A stretch of DNA of 64,000 nucleotides from Verrucomicrobium sp. BvORR034 (GCF_000739635.1 NZ_BATQ01000010.1:22905-86904), one strand, 5' to 3'. Numbered from the stretch's first letter, positions 25,482-33,885 are shown. The notes: a model not told the origin generated them from the letters alone. A program made the numbers and translations.

Positions 25482-27581
25482 ATGGACCAAACCTCTACGA
25501 TCTCCAGACAGTCATCCGTAACCTCCCTGCCTCAACTGGCACCACCCGAGCCCTCCGGCGGTGGCCTGCAGCAGGTGGATCCACCCAAGCCCAAAGGGCA
25601 GGTGCCGCCTACGGACATGCAGCGCACGGCCCCTTCGTCTTTCAAGACGCAGGGACTGAAGGTGTCTGACAAGGGCAGGGCCCGCATGCAGAAGACGCTG
25701 GACGCCCGCGCCGCGAAGCAGGCCAAGTTTGACAGCCCACCTTCCAGCGGGCCGGAGCGCGACAAGGTGTTGAAGGAGAAGAGCAAGGACACGCAGTCGC
25801 GGTTCCAGAAATTCCTCAAGGAGTTCAAGTCTGTCTTCAAGAACACCGGCAAGGCCGTCAAGGCCGGCGGGGATGGAGCAAAGTACATCGGAGGCAGCGG
25901 GCATGACGTTTCCAAGATCACCGGCGGGATCGGTGCGGGAGCCCAGATCGTGGAGACCGTCTCTGACCTGTATCTGGCGAAGGTGAAGATCGACAAAGCC
26001 AAGAGCGATCTGGAGATCGTGAAGGAGTTCTCCCCCGAGAAGATGAAGCAGGAGGAGGCGAACTTGCGCGGTGTCCGCAGCGATGTGCTGAAGATCAAGG
26101 GCAAGCTGGAAGGACACGTGGACAAGGCCAAGAGCCTGGTGAAGACCGCCACAACCCAGCTCAAGAGCCTCGACCGCGATCTTCAACTCAAGGACGCGGA
26201 GATCGGCATCATCAAAGGCAAGCTCAAGGGCATCCATGAAAACATCCAGCTGATGCGCGACCGCGGCTACGGGGAGGACTTCCTGGTGGAGCAGGGCGTC
26301 GAGCTGCAGGGCATGCTCGATGACCTTCAAGGGCAGCGCGACGACCTGGCGGCCAAACGGGAGGCGTGCAGCAAGAAGGTGGATGCGCGGCAGACCAAAC
26401 TGGACGGGTTGCAGGAAAAACTCACGGAATGCAACGACCTGCTGAAGACGGTGGATGACGCGCTCGCCAAGAACACCACCACCGGACGCATGAAAGGCCG
26501 GGTGGCGGAGAAGGATCTCAACAGCTACAACGACAACGTGGGTCTGGAACGTGCCAAGATGGTGAAGTCCCTCTGGGATGGTCAGAAGGCGGTCCTGGAC
26601 ATCGGGACCATCAGCTCTGCCGGCACCCAGGTGGTGAGTGAAGGGTTCAAGCTCGCAGGCGGCGTCACCGGCGTGGTGGTGGGACCGCTCACCGTGGCGG
26701 TGAACAGTTACGAGTTCTACAATGACGTGACAGACAACCGGGTGTTTCTGGCCCTGAAGAAGAAGTCCACCGATGCGCTTGGCCGCACGGATGTCATCAA
26801 GCAGGATGATGTGGAACTGCTGGCGATTGCAGAGCGTCTGCGTCTGAAGCAGAAGAAGCAGTCCGTGGACAAAGGGCTGAGCGCCACAAAGAACTTCTTC
26901 GGTGCACTGGGCGGTGTGGGGACAGCCACGGCGGGAGCGGTGGCCATTGCCGTGACGGCGGGCGCGGTTTCTGCAACGGCAGCCGGAGTGGTGATCGCCA
27001 CGCCGATTGGCTGGGCCCTGGCGGGCGGAGCAGCATTGGCGGCGATCGGATACGGCATCTACAAGCTGGCGAGACACATCAACAGCAAGGGCATCAAAGA
27101 TGCGTTGCAGACCACGCTGAAAAACCTCAATGGTCAGGACGGCACCAAGAAGATCTCTGACCTGGGGCTGGAAGGCAAGGACGCCAAGGCCATGACGCGG
27201 GTCACGGACAAGATGATCAAGGCGCTGAAGGCGCAGGGCATCACGGCCAAGGCCTCCGACTTCACGGTCGCTGATGTGCAGGCTTATGCTTCCAGCAAGC
27301 TGCTCGCGCGAGACAGCGGTGTGGCCACGGCCTCACTCTACCATCGGTTCAAGGAAGAACTGACGGATCACTTCGCGCAAAAGGGCATCACCGACCCCAC
27401 CGAGCAGGACATGGAAGATTACCTGAAAGCGAAGAAGGATGAGCGGCCTGTGGGCACCGCCGTGGGGCTGATGAGCACGCTGGGGCTGAGCCTCAACAAG
27501 GCTGAGGCGCTGGACATGTTCCGGGACAGCAGTTCCTCGGACTCCATCAAGTTCCTCACCAAGAAGCTGAAGCTCGCCTGA
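25482..27581 (+). CDS. Candidate T3SS effector or secreted membrane-active protein (coiled coil plus hydrophobic hairpins)
   Basis: Not recognised as a known family. The 699-residue protein has a polar, Pro/Ser/Gln-rich N-terminus (about 1-90) typical of T3SS substrates, then a basic helix (RFQKFLKEFKSVFKNTG). A long coiled coil follows (about 165-340). Then come a first hydrophobic region (about 375-420), a strongly hydrophobic Gly/Ala-rich hairpin (about 470-530, including AVAIAVTAGAVSATAAGVVI), and a charged helical C-terminus. This resembles the general layout of large translocator-like or pore-forming secreted proteins, but no signal peptide is present. ATG 25482 was preferred to an upstream TTG. 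It starts 97 bases after sctU and is followed by a chaperone-like gene. Confidence 0.8.
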   Translation: MDQTSTISRQSSVTSLPQLAPPEPSGGGLQQVDPPKPKGQVPPTDMQRTAPSSFKTQGLKVSDKGRARMQKTLDARAAKQAKFDSPPSSGPERDKVLKEKSKDTQSRFQKFLKEFKSVFKNTGKAVKAGGDGAKYIGGSGHDVSKITGGIGAGAQIVETVSDLYLAKVKIDKAKSDLEIVKEFSPEKMKQEEANLRGVRSDVLKIKGKLEGHVDKAKSLVKTATTQLKSLDRDLQLKDAEIGIIKGKLKGIHENIQLMRDRGYGEDFLVEQGVELQGMLDDLQGQRDDLAAKREACSKKVDARQTKLDGLQEKLTECNDLLKTVDDALAKNTTTGRMKGRVAEKDLNSYNDNVGLERAKMVKSLWDGQKAVLDIGTISSAGTQVVSEGFKLAGGVTGVVVGPLTVAVNSYEFYNDVTDNRVFLALKKKSTDALGRTDVIKQDDVELLAIAERLRLKQKKQSVDKGLSATKNFFGALGGVGTATAGAVAIAVTAGAVSATAAGVVIATPIGWALAGGAALAAIGYGIYKLARHINSKGIKDALQTTLKNLNGQDGTKKISDLGLEGKDAKAMTRVTDKMIKALKAQGITAKASDFTVADVQAYASSKLLARDSGVATASLYHRFKEELTDHFAQKGITDPTEQDMEDYLKAKKDERPVGTAVGLMSTLGLSLNKAEALDMFRDSSSSDSIKFLTKKLKLA

Positions 27582-27654
27582 TGGCGGACCTGGACGGCAC
27601 GGCACTCACGCAACGAATCCACAAAGCACGAACCCATCAACCTGACCCCATACC

Positions 27655-28236
27655 ATGACTGAGCAAACGCAATCCCCGCTGGCCATCCTGGCCGGCCCAC
27701 TGGAAGACCTCGAGTACTATGTTGATCTGAAACCTGTGCAGGAGGACGGGCTCTATGAACGGCTCTATCTCACCCTGGATGTGGATGAAGAGCGTCCAGA
27801 GCTGGAGTACGGGCTGGAGATCTACTTCATCAATGACGTGATGGAGGCATTCGGCAGTGACACGGATGCGGAGGAGGCGGTGATCACGCAGTTCATGCTG
27901 ATCCTGCCCTTCAGCTTCCCGGCAGAGACGCTGCTGGAGGCCATGCGCCTGTGCAACTATGTGAACCGCCTGCTTCCGCTGGGGGCCTTCGGCGTAAGCG
28001 AGGAAGATGGGGCGGTGTTTCTCCGCTACTGCCTGGCGTCTGATTCCCGCGCGGTGCCGGAGAGCGTTGTGATCGAGGTGGTGCAGGCGCTGGAGTTTGC
28101 CTGCCGGGAGTACGGCCCGCACTTTGAGAAGATCTCCCAAGGACAGTCCGCGGTGAAAGAGTTCCTCGGAAGGTTCGAGGAGAGTGGCCACCAGATCCCG
28201 AGTGTGGGGAGTCCGGAGCTGTTCCGCGCGAGCTGA
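27655..28236 (+). CDS. YbjN/CesT-like chaperone paired with the upstream secreted protein
   Basis: The 193-residue acidic protein has the alpha-beta pattern of the T3SS chaperone-like YbjN fold: strands LYERLYLTLDVD and LEYGLEIYFI, the segment LPFSFPAETLLEAMRLCNYV, then NRLLPLGAFGVSEEDGAVFL as paired strands, and C-terminal helices. YbjN-type proteins resemble class I chaperones in fold; function as a chaperone is inferred from position immediately after a putative effector. It is the last gene before a strong terminator, so it ends the T3SS transcription unit. Confidence 0.75.
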   Translation: MTEQTQSPLAILAGPLEDLEYYVDLKPVQEDGLYERLYLTLDVDEERPELEYGLEIYFINDVMEAFGSDTDAEEAVITQFMLILPFSFPAETLLEAMRLCNYVNRLLPLGAFGVSEEDGAVFLRYCLASDSRAVPESVVIEVVQALEFACREYGPHFEKISQGQSAVKEFLGRFEESGHQIPSVGSPELFRAS

Positions 28237-28271
28237 GCCCTGTGGTCGCGGCCTTTGAGCAACGAGTCATG

Positions 28272-28303
28272 AGGGAGGTCCGGTGACGGGCCTCCCTTTT
28301 TTT
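28272..28303 (+). terminator. Rho-independent terminator closing the T3SS unit
   Basis: An 11-base-pair stem (28272-28282 with 28287-28297, one G-T pair) with a GTGA loop is followed by seven T residues (28297-28303). It lies 36 bases after the YbjN-like gene. Together with the lack of a comparable hairpin between 1 and 28236, it suggests that this is the first strong stop in about 28 kb. The next gene is on the opposite strand. Confidence 0.88.
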
Positions 28304-28317
28304 AATCTCTCTGAAGG

Positions 28318-28797
28318 TCAGATGCGCATTCCGAACGCCAGCAAGCCTTCATGCTCGGCGTGCGAGGCCGCGCCCTGCGAAGGCGCACGGACGGCGTCCA
28401 GGTCACTTCGCACGTTGAGTGCGGTATCGAGGAAATTTTCCATCACTGTGGAAAAGGTGGCGGGGTCCAGCGCCTCGACCGGCTGGTTGAAGCAGAGGAC
28501 GACCTGATTCTCCCGGGCATCCACCGCCAGGGTGGCGCCGTTGGTCTGGGCGCAGAGGAGGTTGCGTTCCAGCAGTTCCGTGAGGAAGGCCTCGCGCTCC
28601 TGGGAAGGCAGCTCGCAGAGCGGGCTGTAGAAGTGAAGGGTGGCACCGTCAGAGGACAGTTCCAGCACCATGTCCAGCAGCTCCTGGTATTCGAAAGCGC
28701 AGACGCCCGAGTCATTCAGTCTCGCCCCGATCAAGCCTCTTGAGGCGCCAAACTCCGACAGAAGGTCATTCACCCGATCCCGTGCCTTGGTGTTCAT
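28318..28797 (-). CDS. T3SS class I chaperone, CesT family
   Basis: A 159-residue acidic protein with a clear CesT pattern: N-terminal helix (ARDRVNDLLSEFGASRGLIG), strands (SGVCAFEYQELLDMVLELSS, then ATLHFYSPLCELP), a middle helix (EREAFLTELLERNLLCAQTN), strands (TLAVDARENQVVLCFNQPVE) and a C-terminal helix. Such chaperones bind the N-termini of effectors. It is divergent from the kinase-like gene (191 bases apart), its most likely client; the downstream 219-residue protein shares the same N-terminal block and may be a second client. The start was set at the ATG that opens the conserved N-terminal helix. Confidence 0.85.
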   Translation of the reverse strand: MNTKARDRVNDLLSEFGASRGLIGARLNDSGVCAFEYQELLDMVLELSSDGATLHFYSPLCELPSQEREAFLTELLERNLLCAQTNGATLAVDARENQVVLCFNQPVEALDPATFSTVMENFLDTALNVRSDLDAVRAPSQGAASHAEHEGLLAFGMRI

Positions 28798-28988
28798 GGT
28801 CCACGATTGTACTGGAATGCCCCGGGGGCGCATGTCACGATTCCGCCACACCGGTTTGTAGAGGCAAAAAGGGGGCGATCTCTGTCCTGAATGTAACTCA
28901 CACCTGCCGGTGGACAGAAAGTAACTGGGGCAGTGCATGCAGAGGCCAATGCGCACATGCAGCCCGGGTGCTTCCGAAACACATCACC
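28798..28988. promoter_or_regulatory. Divergent spacer between chaperone and kinase-like effector
   Basis: A 191-base divergent interval that must hold the promoters for both flanking genes. Two GTAACT sequences occur (28891-28896 and 28920-28925, both plus strand) but no convincing sigma-70 type -35/-10 pair was seen. Open frames crossing it lack family features and were ignored. Confidence 0.4.
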
Positions 28989-30065
28989 ATGAACGTAAAT
29001 AACAACAACTATAACATCTCCACCACGGGCGGGCTGGGAGCCACCGGGCAGACTGGCGACATCGGCCAGTTGGATGGAATGACGCTGACCCAGGGAGCCA
29101 CCGCCCCCAAAAAGAGCTTCAAGGCGCAGGTGAAGGAGTTTTTTCGCGAGATCGGCCAGTTCTTCAAATCACTGACCCAGCGCAAGGCCACGGTGGGCGA
29201 GCCCCAGACGGCCAGGACTGGCAAGAAAGGTGATGGCGGTCCTCTGCTGGGGGACGGGCTGAAAGAGCCGGATTTCAGCAAGGCCAAATCCTTCAAGCCC
29301 ATGTCTTCCGGCAATGGGGGAGCCTGTTTTGTGAAGCTGGAGGATTCCACTGTGGTGATCAAAGGCGGCTCCCAAACCGGGGCCATCCGTGAAGTGTATG
29401 GCGCACAATTGGCCCGTGAACTGGGGCTGCCTGCTCCGGAAACCCGTCTGCTGACCTCTCAAGAAAAGGCACAGATCGCTCAGGGCATGCGTGAGCAGGG
29501 TGTGACCATGCCCGACCGTAATGGAGGGGATGACGCTCCGATCATCGTGATGGAACACGTGAACGGCAAGACGGTGGATGAGGCAGGCAAGGCGGGCAAA
29601 ACCAGCAGCAAGGACTTGGCAAAGTCGTTCGGCAAATGGCTGGCCTTCGCGGCCTTTATCAAGGAGCCGGACACCTTCCATGGACTGGTCTCTGGCCGCG
29701 AATACACCACTGGCGGCGGGATCAACTCGTCCAACTTCATGATTGATCCCAAACATCCCGAACTGGGGATCGTGGGAATCGACCAGAATGTGGGGGGATC
29801 GGACGAAAGCGGGGCGCTGGACGATGTCCTGTCCGGCAACGAGGCATTCTTCGACAGAGCGGCGCAACACGTCGCCCGGGCGGCTGGCGATGATGCGGAT
29901 CCAGAATCTCTGGTCGATATGGTAAAGGAGGGGGCCAAAGAGACGCTGGATGCGATTTCGAAGATGAGTCCTGATCGAATTGAGGAGATGGGCCGTGAGC
30001 TGGGGATCGATGACAAGACCATCCGGGCGCTCAAGGCTCGTCAGGCCCTCGTCACAGGGAATTGA
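28989..30065 (+). CDS. Candidate T3SS effector with kinase-like fold
   Basis: A 358-residue protein. Residues 1-100 are Asn/Gly/Thr-rich then basic, like a T3SS secretion and chaperone-binding region. Residues about 110-300 show a kinase-like pattern: VVIKGG (Lys125, possible ATP-binding lysine), REVYGAQLARELGLP (Glu135, possible alpha-C Glu), a hinge-like IIVMEHVNGKTV (185-196), INSSNFMID (Asn249, catalytic-loop-like), and IVGIDQNVG (Asp265, in place of DFG). The last two resemble PI3/4-kinase-like enzymes more than classical protein kinases. The C-terminus is helical. The class of kinase, and activity itself, are inferences. Start ATG 28989 opens the Asn-rich segment. Divergent from a CesT chaperone. 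Confidence 0.78.
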   Translation: MNVNNNNYNISTTGGLGATGQTGDIGQLDGMTLTQGATAPKKSFKAQVKEFFREIGQFFKSLTQRKATVGEPQTARTGKKGDGGPLLGDGLKEPDFSKAKSFKPMSSGNGGACFVKLEDSTVVIKGGSQTGAIREVYGAQLARELGLPAPETRLLTSQEKAQIAQGMREQGVTMPDRNGGDDAPIIVMEHVNGKTVDEAGKAGKTSSKDLAKSFGKWLAFAAFIKEPDTFHGLVSGREYTTGGGINSSNFMIDPKHPELGIVGIDQNVGGSDESGALDDVLSGNEAFFDRAAQHVARAAGDDADPESLVDMVKEGAKETLDAISKMSPDRIEEMGRELGIDDKTIRALKARQALVTGN

Positions 30066-30235
30066 GGCAATTTCTTCAGTCGTGAAAAGATTTCGTCAAA
30101 CCGTGTAACCGTATGTGGGATGGTGGACAGAGTAGGGGCAGGAAAGGAGCCGCGTTTCAGGCCAGCCAGATGGCCCCGGAGGCGCGTATCCAGACCCGGA
30201 CCAGTTCTTCCGCCTCTCTTCTTCATCCCAGCGAC
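30066..30235. other. Spacer between the two candidate effectors
   Basis: 170 bases with no terminator, hairpin or clear promoter. The two genes may be on one transcript or the second may have its own unseen promoter. Confidence 0.35.
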
Positions 30236-30895
30236 ATGAGCGTCACCAAGGTCACTCCTTCGAAAACGGTTGATACCGTGGTTCGGACGGCGGCTCCTGA
30301 AGGGCGGCTGGAGGGGATGAGTGTGACGATGGCCCCCGCACCGCCGCCGAAAAAGACGGTGAAGGCGCACATCGCCTCCAAATTTCAGGGGGTGCGACGT
30401 CTTTTCAGCGGCTTGGGCAAGCGGGCTGAGTCGGCGGAATTGTCCGCCGTAGGGCCGGGGCGGCACCCCGTGCCACTGCCTCGCATGCCTGATGGCACGG
30501 TCAATGTGGAGGCGATCTTTGATCAGACCACGCTCGTGAAGCGCCTCAAGCGCATCGCGGACGAGTTTGGCCAGGCCGAGGGCCAAGCCGTGAGATTCCT
30601 GGAGATGACCCAGCAGCTGCCCGAGGTGGACTCTGCGGTGGCGGCCCAGGTCTTTGTGGATGCGGTCCGGTCGGAATTTACCACCGGGCACTCCGAACAC
30701 TGGCTGCATACGAGCAGTGATGTGCCCGATCTCGATGCGCGCCTGAGCGCCATCAAGGAAAAGGCGCAGCGGCCCAATGCGGATCCCCGCGAGTTGAAGG
30801 AGGAAATCAACGCGCTGGTGGATCCTCTGAAGGCAGTGCAGATCCAGCTCGTGACCTCCATCCTGCTGCCTGCGCTACAGGCAGAGTGCCGCTAA
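30236..30895 (+). CDS. Candidate T3SS effector sharing an N-terminal block with the kinase-like protein
   Basis: A 219-residue protein without a recognised family. Residues 24-63 parallel residues 27-65 of the upstream kinase-like protein: a (Q/R)L(D/E)GM(S/T) motif, a Pro/Ala stretch, KK, then a basic amphipathic helix ending in an F..L...R pattern. The remainder (about 85-219) is charged and helical. The start at 30236 was chosen because the conserved block follows; a longer frame from 30113 is less likely. It lies 170 bases after the kinase-like gene in the same direction and is convergent with the next gene. Confidence 0.7.
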   Translation: MSVTKVTPSKTVDTVVRTAAPEGRLEGMSVTMAPAPPPKKTVKAHIASKFQGVRRLFSGLGKRAESAELSAVGPGRHPVPLPRMPDGTVNVEAIFDQTTLVKRLKRIADEFGQAEGQAVRFLEMTQQLPEVDSAVAAQVFVDAVRSEFTTGHSEHWLHTSSDVPDLDARLSAIKEKAQRPNADPRELKEEINALVDPLKAVQIQLVTSILLPALQAECR

Positions 30896-30911
30896 GCGGT
30901 GTCCAGAAGGC

Positions 30912-32069
30912 TCACGGCCCCGTGACTTCCTTGAGTTTCACGCCCTCAAACCGGTTTTTCTCAAGGGTCTGGCCCGGACTGTTCAGGACGATGCCGTTTT
31001 TGCCTGCCTGATCGATGTGGTTGTCCACGATCACGTTGGCTCCGGTGTCCTTGCCAATCTGAATGGCATTGCCCGTTGTGCTGGCAAAAAGGTTGTCGAG
31101 GATGCGGTTGCGCTCGTTAAGGCCGGGCTGGCGACACCAGCGCCAGAGATTGAGGCCCGTGCCGCAGGAGCGGATGTCGTTTCCGGAGATCTGGCATTCG
31201 GTGGCATCATTGAGCTCGATCCCGGTGAGGCTGCGGGCAATGTGATTGTGCCGGGCGATGGAGCCGACGGTGAAATGGTCGAAATCGATCGCCTCATCGT
31301 TGGTGTCCATGATGGTGCAGCGCTCCACGGTGCTGGCTTCGACTGCATAAAAGGCGACGCCGCGCCCAAAGCAGTTCTGAATGATGCAACGGGAGATGGT
31401 GACGCCTTTGACCAGAGACGCCGGGCCTTTCTCGTAGTCATACATGCCCGTGGCGAAGATGCCACAAAGCTGTGCATGGCCTCGGACGGGAGGATCTGCC
31501 GCCGTGCGCCCGCCGTCGATCGTGAGGTTTTCAATGAGGATCTGCTCGCTGGCACCCCGGATCTCAATGAGATTGGGGGCATCGGCATGTCGGAGCTGGG
31601 TGCCTGCGGGAACGGGGTGCTTGAGTGGTGCCGCGAGTTCCAATCGGTCCGCCGCGACGCTCTTGATGACGGCCAGATGGTGGGGCTTGGGTTTCTTCGT
31701 GAAGCTGTCGAGATCGCCGGGGGACTCAATGTGCAACTGCATGCCGGGGCGCAGGTTTTGGGACTTCCTGACGGGCAGTTCACTGGCCCCTGCCGGAGTG
31801 TCCATGCCGGTCTCGGCAAAGGCGATGGGGGCGAGTTTCAGGATGGTGCGCTCCCGATCCAGTCCGGTGAGTTTGATCTTTTTGGCATCTTTGAGCACGA
31901 GGCCTTTTTCAATGACATAGGTGCCGGGAGGAATGACCACACTGCCCCCGCCAGCCTGGATGGCCTCATTGATGAACTGCTGAATGGCGGCTTCCGATTG
32001 GGCATGAAGGACGGACGCGGAGCCGAGCAGGAGCGCCAGCAGGACACGGGAACGAGAGAGGAAAGGCAT
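30912..32069 (-). CDS. Exported right-handed beta-helix protein
   Basis: A 385-residue exported protein with a signal peptide (hydrophobic run VLLALLLGSASVLHA). Residues about 25-75 fit the start of a pectate-lyase-like beta helix (GGGSVVIPPGTYVI), and from about residue 165 there are repeated short turns of the parallel beta-helix type (for example VTISRCIIQNCFGRGVAFYA, VERCTIMDTNDEAIDF, ATECQISGNDIRSCGTGL, NRILDNLFASTTGNAI). The family includes polysaccharide lyases and glycosidases; the exact activity cannot be read here. The start was set at the ATG that opens the signal peptide. Convergent with the candidate effector, and divergent from the PhoX-like gene. Confidence 0.85.
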   Translation of the reverse strand: MPFLSRSRVLLALLLGSASVLHAQSEAAIQQFINEAIQAGGGSVVIPPGTYVIEKGLVLKDAKKIKLTGLDRERTILKLAPIAFAETGMDTPAGASELPVRKSQNLRPGMQLHIESPGDLDSFTKKPKPHHLAVIKSVAADRLELAAPLKHPVPAGTQLRHADAPNLIEIRGASEQILIENLTIDGGRTAADPPVRGHAQLCGIFATGMYDYEKGPASLVKGVTISRCIIQNCFGRGVAFYAVEASTVERCTIMDTNDEAIDFDHFTVGSIARHNHIARSLTGIELNDATECQISGNDIRSCGTGLNLWRWCRQPGLNERNRILDNLFASTTGNAIQIGKDTGANVIVDNHIDQAGKNGIVLNSPGQTLEKNRFEGVKLKEVTGP

Positions 32070-32168
32070 GAGGCTGATAGTGTTCTCGATCCGGGCGACA
32101 GGGAATTGTGAAATTATTGCCACTCACCCGGTATGGAGCAATGCCGGACAATCTTTCACGATTGGGGC

Positions 32169-33779
32169 ATGGATTCCACGCCAACACCGTCCCCCCTCAT
32201 AGGGACTTCATCCCGTCGCCAATTCATGCAGTATCTCGGCGCGGGTGCCGTGTGCGCCGCTGCCAACCGGATCACGCCCAACTGGCTGACAGCCCAGCCC
32301 GTGCAGCCGCAGTCCTCGCAGGCAACGCCGATCTTTGACGACTTCTCATTCCAGGAAGTGGGCAAGACGCTGGAGGACGCCGTGACGTTGCCACCCGGGT
32401 ACAAGTACGAAGTCATCTTGAAACACGGCGACAAGATTCATCCGAACGGTCTGCAGTTTGGTGACCAGGCAGACTATCTCGCCTTCCACTTGGAGAACGA
32501 TGAGGCTGGCTGGTTGTGGATCAATCACGAGAACAGCTTCTTCTTGAAAGGGAAGGAACTGCTGAGCGATGTGGGCGGCTCCTGCATCCGCCTGCGCAAG
32601 GATGCGGGTTCAGGGAAATGGCGTCCCGACCTCACATCCCAGGACAACCTGCGCGTGAACGGGCTGGATACGAAAATCAAGCTGCTGGGACCCGCAGCAG
32701 GGACCAAGGCGATGAATGGGGCCAACGAGGTGATCGGCAGCGTGGGGAACTGCGGCGGAGCAGTGTCCCCCTGGGGCACCTTCTTCAGCGGGGAGGAGAA
32801 TTTCTTCCACTTCTGGGGCGATTTCGACAATCCCAAGTCCATGGACTCGCCGCTGCATGGGCTGCCAGATGACCTGCAGCGCAATCCCCGTCACTACGGA
32901 TGGATGGTGGAGGTGGATCCGCAGACCAAAGAGGTCTTCAAGCACACGGCCCTGGGCCGCTTTGGGCATGAGAACATCGCTTTTGGTTTTACCAAGGATG
33001 GCCGACTGGTGGGCTACATGGGCGATGACCGCAACGCGATGGGTTTCTACAAGTTTATCTCCCGTGAGAAGTATGATGCGGCCGCCGGGAAGGGGAATCG
33101 CCGCCTGCTCTCTGACGGCACGCTCTATGTGGCAGACACAGTGAACGGTCGCTGGATCCCGCTGGACCCGGAACAAACGCCGGTGCTGAAGGAAAAGGGT
33201 TTCGATCTGGCCGAGATCTGCGTGCGCACTCGTGTGGCGGTGGAGTTTGCCGGTGGCACCCCGCTGGCTCGTCCTGAGGATGTGGAGATTCATCCAGAGA
33301 CGGGTGAGATCTATGTGTGCCTCACGGCCTATGACAACGGCACCGACAATGTCGGCGCGATCATGGTGGTGCGCGAGAAGGAAGGAGACCACGGCGCGCT
33401 GGCGTTTGAGCACCAGGTGTTCGTTCTCGGTGGCAAGGAGGCTGGCCTGGCCTGGCCGGACAATATTGGCTTTGGGCCTGACAATGCCCTGATGGTGACG
33501 ACGGACTACGAAGTGGTGGAGCCCCCGGCGAACTCGCCGCATGAGTGGTTCGGCAACAACAACCTCCTCATCGTGCCGACCAAAGGTGAGCATCGTGGTC
33601 AGGTGCGGCGCTTCATGAGCGGGCCGCTCGGAGCAGAGCTATGCTCGCCCACGCTTTCACCCTGCCGCACGGAGCTGTGGGTGAACGTGCAACACCCGGG
33701 GGATGGTGGCAAAGGCAACTGGCCAGACGGCGGCACGGCCCAGCCCCGCAGTGCGATGATCGCAATCAGCCGGGCCTGA
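32169..33779 (+). CDS. PhoX-like (DUF839) secreted phosphatase
   Basis: A 536-residue protein with a twin-arginine-type signal (SSRRQFMQYLGAGAV near residues 14-28). The mature part shows the PhoX/DUF839 pattern: the LPPGYKYEVILKHGD opening, WLWINHEN, NCGGAVSPWGTFFSGEENF, LGRFGHENIAFGFTKDGRLV, GYMGDDRNAMGFYKFI and a late TPLARPEDVEIHPETGEIYV segment. PhoX enzymes are calcium- and iron-dependent alkaline phosphatases; phosphate scavenging is the family role. The ATG 32169 was preferred to one 36 bases upstream because the Tat motif is then at the normal distance. Confidence 0.88.
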   Translation: MDSTPTPSPLIGTSSRRQFMQYLGAGAVCAAANRITPNWLTAQPVQPQSSQATPIFDDFSFQEVGKTLEDAVTLPPGYKYEVILKHGDKIHPNGLQFGDQADYLAFHLENDEAGWLWINHENSFFLKGKELLSDVGGSCIRLRKDAGSGKWRPDLTSQDNLRVNGLDTKIKLLGPAAGTKAMNGANEVIGSVGNCGGAVSPWGTFFSGEENFFHFWGDFDNPKSMDSPLHGLPDDLQRNPRHYGWMVEVDPQTKEVFKHTALGRFGHENIAFGFTKDGRLVGYMGDDRNAMGFYKFISREKYDAAAGKGNRRLLSDGTLYVADTVNGRWIPLDPEQTPVLKEKGFDLAEICVRTRVAVEFAGGTPLARPEDVEIHPETGEIYVCLTAYDNGTDNVGAIMVVREKEGDHGALAFEHQVFVLGGKEAGLAWPDNIGFGPDNALMVTTDYEVVEPPANSPHEWFGNNNLLIVPTKGEHRGQVRRFMSGPLGAELCSPTLSPCRTELWVNVQHPGDGGKGNWPDGGTAQPRSAMIAISRA

Positions 33780-33799
33780 GAAACAGAGAAAGGCTCGAA

Positions 33800-33838
33800 A
33801 CCGGAAAATTTGTCTGGAGCCTAGACAAATTTTCCGGT
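33800..33838. repeat. Perfect 16-bp inverted repeat between phoX-like and ECF sigma genes
   Basis: The arms 33800-33815 and 33823-33838 are exact reverse complements with a 7-base spacer. It sits 21 bases after the phosphatase stop and 48 bases before the sigma factor start. There is no T-run after it, so it is not a standard terminator; it could be a protein-binding operator in the sigma gene leader, or a bidirectional stop. Confidence 0.75.
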
Positions 33839-33885
33839 GGGGTGCGTCGTAGCGGGGAAATCGAGATCCCTCCGCTGCGACCGCC

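Noticed and set aside
28740..28988. Upstream extension of the kinase-like open frame
   Set aside because: The extension runs into the divergent chaperone gene and is Cys/Arg/Trp-rich; the ATG at 28989 opens the Asn-rich secretion-like segment.
31017..32111. 364-codon plus-strand frame opposite the beta-helix gene
   Set aside because: The minus-strand protein has a signal peptide and beta-helix repeats; the plus-strand product is a compositional shadow.
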